From Norana najaformis (taxonomy: Eukaryota > Annelida > Clitellata > Crassiclitellata > Hormogastridae), in contig OZ029916.1 in assembly GCA_964023275.1 (NCBI GenBank), positions 25,930,953-25,994,952 on the forward strand: 64,000 bases of DNA, read 5' to 3'. Below are positions 61,669 through 64,000 of this stretch, piece after piece. Each line of letters begins with the position of its first letter. The first letter of the stretch is position 1. The notes beneath the pieces were generated by a model. It was not told the origin of the DNA. It worked only from the letters and a program-made list of their open reading frames with translations, and did not search any database. Both the position numbers and the translations under genes were made by a program.

Positions 61669-62280
61669 TAGTAGTACTACTACTACTACTAATAATAATC
61701 ATCATCATCATAATCATAATATTAATAACACCACCACACAATACCAATAATACGGTAATACGGAGAGTGATGTTTAATTTTTTGTCGATGCTCTTCTTCC
61801 TCCTTCTTCTCTTTCCTGCCTCAGACAATCGTTTCGAGAACGGGACGACCGTTCAGGGCTCTTTGACGTCGAGTCTGCGAGAGTTCAAGGTCCAGTACAT
61901 CGATCGATCTGGAATGAATATCAGCGTCGACCAGCTGATCCCGATGGTCGACGGCGCTGCCTCTTGCCACCAGTACATCTCCTGGAGATGCTACACGGCT
62001 CCCATGAACTCCTATTCGTCCACGATGACCGTCCAGCGTCTCGTCTACTGGAAGAACCGCTACTACGAGGGCATGGGTTTCTGGGGCGACACGACGACCA
62101 CGGACTACGTCGTCAGGGCCAACAGCGGAATGACCTGTTCCTGCGGAGAGAAGAAGTCCTGTGGAAAGCCGGACCTCAAGTGCGCCTGCGACCTTAACAC
62201 TGCTACCTGGAGAAACGACAGCGGATACCTGACGCAGAAAATCCACCTGCCCGTCACAACCTACTGCGTCACTGATACAG
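38086..62280 (+). CDS. Secreted or surface multidomain protein: PAN, EGF, 10 TSP type-1 repeats, SRCR, CNTNAP-like fibrinogen module (3' incomplete)
   Basis: Sixteen exons give 1038 residues plus one base; the gene continues past the window. Domains: signal peptide (1-26, very hydrophobic), PAN/apple-like (about 30-119, Cys at CARRC, NC, RC), EGF (120-165), TSR1 and TSR2 (166-281), SRCR with six Cys in two exons, as in group A (282-389), TSR3 to TSR10 (390-838), then a fibrinogen-like module of the CNTNAP/neurexin IV type (839-1038: RNDTGVITMTIHN, ISWRCYTAP, YYEGMGFWGD, KCACDLNTATWRNDSGYLT, IHLPVTTY). The TSRs carry W-x-x-W and C-S-V-T-C-type sites for C-mannosylation and O-fucosylation. All introns after the first are phase 1, so modules can be gained or lost without breaking the frame. 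A likely role is adhesion, matrix or pattern recognition; I do not know a named orthologue. The C-terminus (membrane or secreted) is not visible. Confidence 0.9.
38795..38930 (+). CDS. TSR/SRCR gene exon 2 (EGF-like)
   Basis: ATTTATTTCAG acceptor. CADHPCSNGGTCL and FYCFCADGWTGSTC give six cysteines in EGF order. Donor AAAG|GTATAT, phase 1. Confidence 0.93.
39055..39140 (+). repeat. 16-bp tandem repeat
   Basis: GCGAGCAAATGACCAA repeats about five times in the intron between exons 2 and 3, next to GATCCGTTCATCC-type repeats. Confidence 0.85.
39217..39396 (+). CDS. TSR/SRCR gene exon 3 (TSR1)
   Basis: IAWSDWSGWSACSSSCGDGV with six cysteines, ending CRPQECP. Donor CCAT|GTTAGT, chosen for phase 1; a GT at 39401 would shift the frame. 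Confidence 0.9.
39941..40108 (+). CDS. TSR/SRCR gene exon 4 (TSR2)
   Basis: WSLWSDWSACLTATGCGPG has one extra residue between the first two cysteines compared with the other TSRs; it ends CKATACD. Acceptor CGGGGCGCAG, donor ACG|GTAAGA. Confidence 0.9.
40641..40805 (+). CDS. TSR/SRCR gene exon 5 (SRCR first half)
   Basis: VRLQGGSTYGEGRIDVYDD, SVCADDGW and VVCAQLGLRSGA are the SRCR signature. Donor CAG|G|GTCAGT, phase 1. Confidence 0.92.
41635..41793 (+). CDS. TSR/SRCR gene exon 6 (SRCR second half)
   Basis: FVVIGFSCTGSESRLASCPL, then GTSCPSRQYAGVQC completes the domain. Acceptor CTGTTCAG, donor TAG|GTGAAA. Confidence 0.92.
41794..42821 (+). other. Intron between the SRCR and TSR3 exons
   Basis: AT-rich, no further exon or named repeat recognised. 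Confidence 0.6.
42822..42992 (+). CDS. TSR/SRCR gene exon 7 (TSR3)
   Basis: GRWSSWSEWSSCSVTCASG, then QCNSPP and PCTQPPCP; 57 residues. Donor CAG|GTAAGA. Confidence 0.93.
43150..43220 (+). repeat. Direct repeat flanking a non-LTR element, left copy
   Basis: TTTTTATCCCAGGTATATAC, CTCAGAATT and ATCCGGAGAATGAAAA match 45271-45340 (GAGGTAGGTATGATCACTC, CAGAATTTT, GTCCGGAAAAATGAAAA) with changes. Confidence 0.65.
43218..43330. repeat. (AAT)n microsatellite
   Basis: About 30 AATAAT units, with AAATTTATTAATAAATAATC at the end. Confidence 0.95.
43356..43435 (+). repeat. 80-bp inverted repeat, left arm (right arm 45547-45626)
   Basis: ATAATATGAAACTTAGAACA through GTGATCTTCCG is the reverse complement of 45547-45626 with about two mismatches. 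Confidence 0.9.
43527..45108 (+). mobile_element. Degenerate non-LTR retrotransposon, RT and C-terminal part
   Basis: Frames at 43527-43955, 43952-44134, 44174-44521 and 44734-45088 carry LDFSNAFNTLHR (catalytic Asp), EGTQQGDPLGPLEFC and LGFLDDLTLGG (catalytic Asp pair), then DHWLQASLPVRHGGLGIRSA and LIPWSRGRCLAWDVSV. The G-T-Q-Q-G-D-P-L-G-P form differs from the G-V-P-Q-G-S-V-L-G-P of the CR1 pieces, so it is another clade. It ends in an ATA/ATT tail and is broken by frame shifts. Confidence 0.88.
45271..45340 (+). repeat. Direct repeat flanking a non-LTR element, right copy
   Basis: Partner of 43150-43220, followed by a TATTATAATATTATTATTG tract and a CTACTACCACTCC repeat (45445-45525). 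Confidence 0.6.
45547..45626 (-). repeat. 80-bp inverted repeat, right arm
   Basis: See the left arm at 43356-43435. Confidence 0.9.
47350..49500 (-). mobile_element. CR1-like LINE, degenerate
   Basis: Minus-strand pieces in order are ATECSPPPEY and SLDPIPTFLLQELVDDLLP, DVNSYRSVSNLSFLSKIIEK, FRKGHSTETMALRL, LALLDVSAAFDT (first catalytic Asp), ALCGVPKGSVLGPLLYI, HQYVDDVQIY (catalytic Asp pair), RLDYCNSILVGLP, LHWLPVEKRAQFKI and the C-terminal SLWNTLPP-type block. At least three frame shifts. The 3' end is GCGACTTTA-like with an ATACATAC tail near 47350-47370. Confidence 0.92.
49830..50130 (+). repeat. CR1-like LINE 3' end
   Basis: Plus-strand LLWNSLPSSIGSVNSMML then LKTHLFDLL, followed by a tail with TCCAATGGATTATGATT and CATCGACTGATGCCTTGGGC. 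It is the same family as 7600-7735 and 62362-63960, in the other orientation. Confidence 0.8.
51150..51300. repeat. CCCCTG / CCCTCT tandem repeat
   Basis: CCCCTG hexamers, about 14 in a row, grade into CCCTCTCC. Pro/Ala- and Arg/Gly-rich frames here are artefacts. Confidence 0.9.
52880..53180 (+). repeat. Possible tRNA-derived SINE
   Basis: GTGGCCTATTCGGTCAGCGC resembles an A-box region and GAAAGATTGCGGTTACGTGC a B-box region. It is degenerate, so this is tentative. Confidence 0.35.
53326..53490 (+). CDS. TSR/SRCR gene exon 8 (TSR4)
   Basis: SYWDSWQEWNRCSKSCGNGT, RTRDC and CNTQPCP; 165 nt. Donor CAG|GTACAG. Confidence 0.93.
54154..54318 (+). CDS. TSR/SRCR gene exon 9 (TSR5)
   Basis: VYSDWPSWSSCSATCGSGF, then GGRDCVGEANQTQPCFDRNC; 165 nt. 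Donor CAG|GTAAAT. The first Trp of the W-x-x-W pair is Tyr here. Confidence 0.93.
54640..54880 (+). repeat. tRNA-derived SINE, copy 1
   Basis: ATAGTCTAGTGGTTACCG is A-box-like and GGGTTTTAAATCCTC B-box-like. The body has CCTAACGAACTCAGCTATAA, GTGGGAAGATCAGGCG and TATACCTATGGCTGC. The order is repeated at 55155-55395. Confidence 0.7.
54895..55040. repeat. Polypyrimidine tract (CTT/CTC)
   Basis: TTCTTCCTCC-type run between the two SINE copies; frames across it are artefacts. Confidence 0.9.
55155..55395 (+). repeat. tRNA-derived SINE, copy 2
   Basis: TTAGTCTACTGGTTAGCATA, CAAACTCCTCG, CCTAGCGAACTCAGCTATAA, GTGGGAAGATCAGACGGC and TATTCCCATGACTGCC follow the same order as copy 1. Confidence 0.7.
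56121..56285 (+). CDS. TSR/SRCR gene exon 10 (TSR6)
   Basis: GFWGIWSEWSQCNASCGGGS, then YGGATCNGS and CNTKSCA; 165 nt. Donor CAG|GTAAAG. Confidence 0.93.
57027..57191 (+). CDS. TSR/SRCR gene exon 11 (TSR7)
   Basis: VWREWGSWSSCNATCGSGT, RLRDC, GGKPCPG and DDPCP; 165 nt. Donor CAG|GTAACG. Confidence 0.93.
57192..58121 (+). other. Intron between TSR7 and TSR8
   Basis: The only feature is a LINE 3'-end-like stretch near 57885-57985 (TTTAGATCTGTTCGATAGCC, then AAAAAGGCGCTATATGAATA). Confidence 0.5.
58122..58286 (+). CDS. TSR/SRCR gene exon 12 (TSR8), GC donor
   Basis: EWSAWSRWSSCSVSCSTGS, RLCSSVQNGGKLCPG and DAGPCP; 165 nt. At the point where the sister exons have CAG|GT this one has CAG|GCAATG. 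Confidence 0.9.
58334..58406. repeat. (GAT)n microsatellite
   Basis: About 24 GAT units starting 48 bases past the GC donor, then AATAAT and AAGAAG runs. Confidence 0.95.
58563..58727 (+). CDS. TSR/SRCR gene exon 13 (TSR9, altered cysteine pattern)
   Basis: VDCVWMEWSAWSSCNVTCGG then RTRSSNPELYGGSPCNG and CNTNRCP; 165 nt. The usual third Cys is Ser and there is a new Cys before the Trp ladder. Acceptor CTTCATGTAG, donor CCAA|GTATGC. Confidence 0.92.
58728..60285 (+). other. Intron between TSR9 and TSR10
   Basis: It contains a LINE 3' end on the plus strand (about 59385-59530: GACCTATTGGAATTCGACCC, then ATCGACTGATGCCCTGGACA). The rest, including a GC-richer patch near 59160-59320, is not recognised. 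Confidence 0.6.
60286..60471 (+). CDS. TSR/SRCR gene exon 14 (TSR10)
   Basis: GEWVTWSAWSSCSVTCGLGG, RNRTCNMTTYG and CHDFSCFPV; 186 nt, longer than its sisters. Donor GTTG|GTTAGT in phase 1. Confidence 0.88.
60829..60975 (+). CDS. TSR/SRCR gene exon 15 (fibrinogen-like module, first part)
   Basis: GKNCMEYYGRGLEDNLTFVY, IDPDQETGMNAPFQVLC and TGVITMTI. A C-x-E-Y start, I-D-P-D and P-F-x-V-x-C are the marks of this module. Acceptor CGTTGTGTAG, donor ATCC|GTAAGT. Confidence 0.88.
61568..61700. repeat. Self-complementary ACT/AGT/ACT microsatellite
   Basis: Four ACT units, then about 34 AGT units with one GTGGTAG break, then five ACT units, then AAT. The ends can pair with the middle. Confidence 0.93.
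61825..62280 (+). CDS. TSR/SRCR gene exon 16 (fibrinogen-like module, CNTNAP type)
   Basis: NRFENGTTVQGS, DGAASCHQYISWRCY, VYWKNRYYEGMGFWGD, GMTCSCGEKKSC, KCACDLNTATWRNDSG and KIHLPVTTYCVTDTG follow the CNTNAP/neurexin IV pattern (C-x-C-G, C-x-C-D, W-x-x-D-x-G, L-P-V-T). Acceptor CCTGCCTCAG, donor ACAG|GTGCGA, phase 1, so a further exon lies downstream. Confidence 0.92.
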
Positions 62281-62361
62281 GTGCGACGACTGTGCGGTCA
62301 CGCTTCGGTTGTTTTACAGGGATCATTTTGCGATTTGGTCACGGTGTTCTGATTCATTGGA

Positions 62362-64000
62362 TCTAATCCAATCTAATCTAACGACTTTCAAAAGCGCCGT
62401 GACCATAATGCCCGAGGCATCAACTGATAGTCGCTTCATGTGAAATCATGAACAAATCATAATCCATTGGAGAAGCCAGACTGATAGGTCAGATAGGTCA
62501 GATAGGTCAGAGAAAACAAAAATTAGGCTAAAAATGGTGGGTAAGCAAGTTGAAAGAGACAAATCTTAAGTTTAGACGCCACTTAGAGATAGGCCTAAAC
62601 TATTCAGAGGCGCTCCCTGTCGGTCAACCCAGAGCCACTGGGGAACAGAATGGTCTTCAAGCGCTTGCGGCGGCGGGAGAGAAGAAAGAGAGGGAGGAAG
62701 ACAGGGAAGCTCATGCCGTAGGTCACCAGGCAAAGAAGTAGGGTCTGACGAAAGAACAGAACTGGGTAGCGAATTCTAGGTCTTTGGACCAACTACCCAG
62801 AACGCTCGAGAACTCAAAACCATGCTGGTAACGAGGAGCAAGAAGAGTGACAGTAACCATTGATTGGGGCAATATTTATTGGTACGACGGGTGAGCATGG
62901 ACCAGAGACAGGTCGGCTGATTTAAATATAGTACTTTTTGAACTATGAGACAGATTTTAAACCGGATTCTTTGCTCAGTGGGCAACCAGTGAAACGAGTG
63001 CAATACTGGCGCAATATGCTGATGTATTTAGGTATCTTCGTTATGGCTCTGGCGAGAGAGTTTAGAACCATCTGTAGTTTATGCAGATCTCCCTTAGTGA
63101 TGCCAATGGGAAGTGAGTAACAGTAGTCAAGTCTACTAGAAATCAACGCATTTGTTTGTGAGATTAAGACAGTTCGAGGCATATGCGATCTGAATCTACA
63201 AATATCCAGCATGAAAAACTAAGCCGATTTGCATGGTTAGAAAATGATACGATGGAGTCAAATACAAAGCCAAAACTGAGTGAGCATTCAGTCCGGTTTA
63301 CACGCGAGCCACCAAACTGCACAGAAGTAGGCCTAGCCAATCAGATGTGCGGAGTTATTGGCCTGTGCTTAGGTGAAGGCATTTGGTTTTTGAAGGATTC
63401 AGAAGAATTTTATTACTAGCCATCCAAGACTGCACATCGCTAAAAACAGAAACAAGTAGATAGAGAGCAAGATTAGGATTAGACATGGAACTGTCAAATG
63501 AAACGAATAGCTGGGTAGTCAAGAGAGTTATCATTAAGTAGTGAACCGAGTGGAATCGTACATAATGTGAATAGGAGCAGGCCCAGCACAGAACCTTGTG
63601 GAACGCCACAATTCAAGACAGCAAGACATAGGTCTGTTGTCTTGCTTACTGACCGAGTAAGAGGGTGCAGACAAGATGCGAACCAACTGAAAGCGGGACC
63701 AGAAAGACCCAACAGTGTTCGTAATCGTAATTGTAATTCCGAGATTTCTACAGCGCCCAACGAAAATCACGCCGCGGGTGCCAGCTTATTCACAGGCGCT
63801 CAGTCAAAATAAAATCGATAGGCAAAAAGGGTTCGGTTCCAGAACAAGATCCGAAAGTCAAGCCGAGAGACAGCGTGGCAGCTATGGGTGGTGGTGTTTG
63901 GGGTTGGAGAGGAGAGAGAGACAAGAGGAAGAAGGGGTGTTCGAAGCAGTGAAGGAGTGTACCATGATTGACAGTATCAAAAGCGGCAGATGGGTCAAGA
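62362..64000 (-). mobile_element. CR1-like LINE, degenerate, running off the window
   Basis: The minus strand from 64000 starts with LDPSAAFDTVNHGTLL (RT catalytic Asp). It is interrupted by a 215-bp insert, then continues LLGLSGPAFSWFASCLHPLT, CGVPQGSVLGLLLFT, SRLDYCYSLPIGITKGDL and FHWLPTEQRIRFKICLI. The 3' tail near 62362-62440 has TCTAATCCAATCTAATC and GGCATCAACTGATAGTCGC. Frame shifts throughout. Confidence 0.9.
63722..63936 (-). mobile_element. SINE-like short element nested in a CR1 reverse transcriptase
   Basis: It is bounded by identical 7-bp GTGTTCG words at 63715-63721 and 63937-63943, which fits a target-site duplication. Its minus-strand 3' end is GGGCGCTGTAGAAATCTCGG, followed by an ATTACAATTACGATTAC tail. 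Related copies are at 10863-11078 and 29040-29115. I see no tRNA-like head. Confidence 0.82.

Noticed and set aside
61350-61820. 5' half of a 338-residue plus-strand frame
   Set aside because: A run of Val/Ile from the AGT repeat. Only the part from 61825 on is a real exon, with a clear acceptor at 61824.

Overview
This is a window of animal (metazoan) nuclear DNA. Genes are split by phase-consistent introns, and the repeats are animal-type: CR1-like LINEs, SINEs, a Tc1/mariner transposon, a palindromic MITE and many microsatellites. The protein families (CD2BP2, GPATCH3, a Polo-like kinase, a TSR/SRCR/PAN/EGF secreted protein) and the frequent word TAGGCCTA in non-coding DNA suggest a marine invertebrate, perhaps a deuterostome. 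The sequence alone does not fix the phylum.

Layout. (1) 1-3464, plus strand: the 3' half of cd2bp2 (U5 snRNP GYF-domain protein); its 5' exons lie upstream of the window. (2) 4311-10097, minus: complete gpatch3 (five coding exons, 503 codons), convergent with cd2bp2. (3) 10098-13915: repeat-bearing intergenic DNA. (4) 13916-26632, minus: a Polo-like kinase of the PLK2/3 type in 11 coding exons, with kinase domain and two polo boxes (about 876 aa). A 382-bp MITE sits in its largest intron. (5) 26633-38085: mostly mobile DNA, including a Tc1-like DD34E element, CR1-type LINE pieces and a SINE, plus one unidentified candidate exon. (6) 38086-62280, plus: a large secreted or cell-surface protein in 16 exons. 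Its order is signal peptide, PAN/apple-like, EGF, two TSP type-1 repeats (TSRs), SRCR, eight TSRs, then a fibrinogen-like module of the contactin-associated-protein (CNTNAP/neurexin IV) type. It continues past 62280. (7) 62362-64000: a CR1-like LINE on the minus strand, interrupted inside its reverse transcriptase by a 215-bp short element with 7-bp target-site duplications.

The exon models were built by hand from splice sites. Reading phases close across every junction: gpatch3 sums to 1512 nt and the kinase to 2631 nt, both multiples of three, and every junction of the TSR gene after the first is phase 1. Two introns appear to use GC donors. The three housekeeping or signalling genes and the extracellular gene are neighbours, and nothing in the sequence suggests they work as one pathway. 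I did not find a new defence-like or operon-like system. The most distinctive items are the TSR/SRCR/CNTNAP-like protein, its ninth TSR with a relocated cysteine, the perfect MITE, the Tc1 element with a duplicated start region, and the nested SINE-like insertion.
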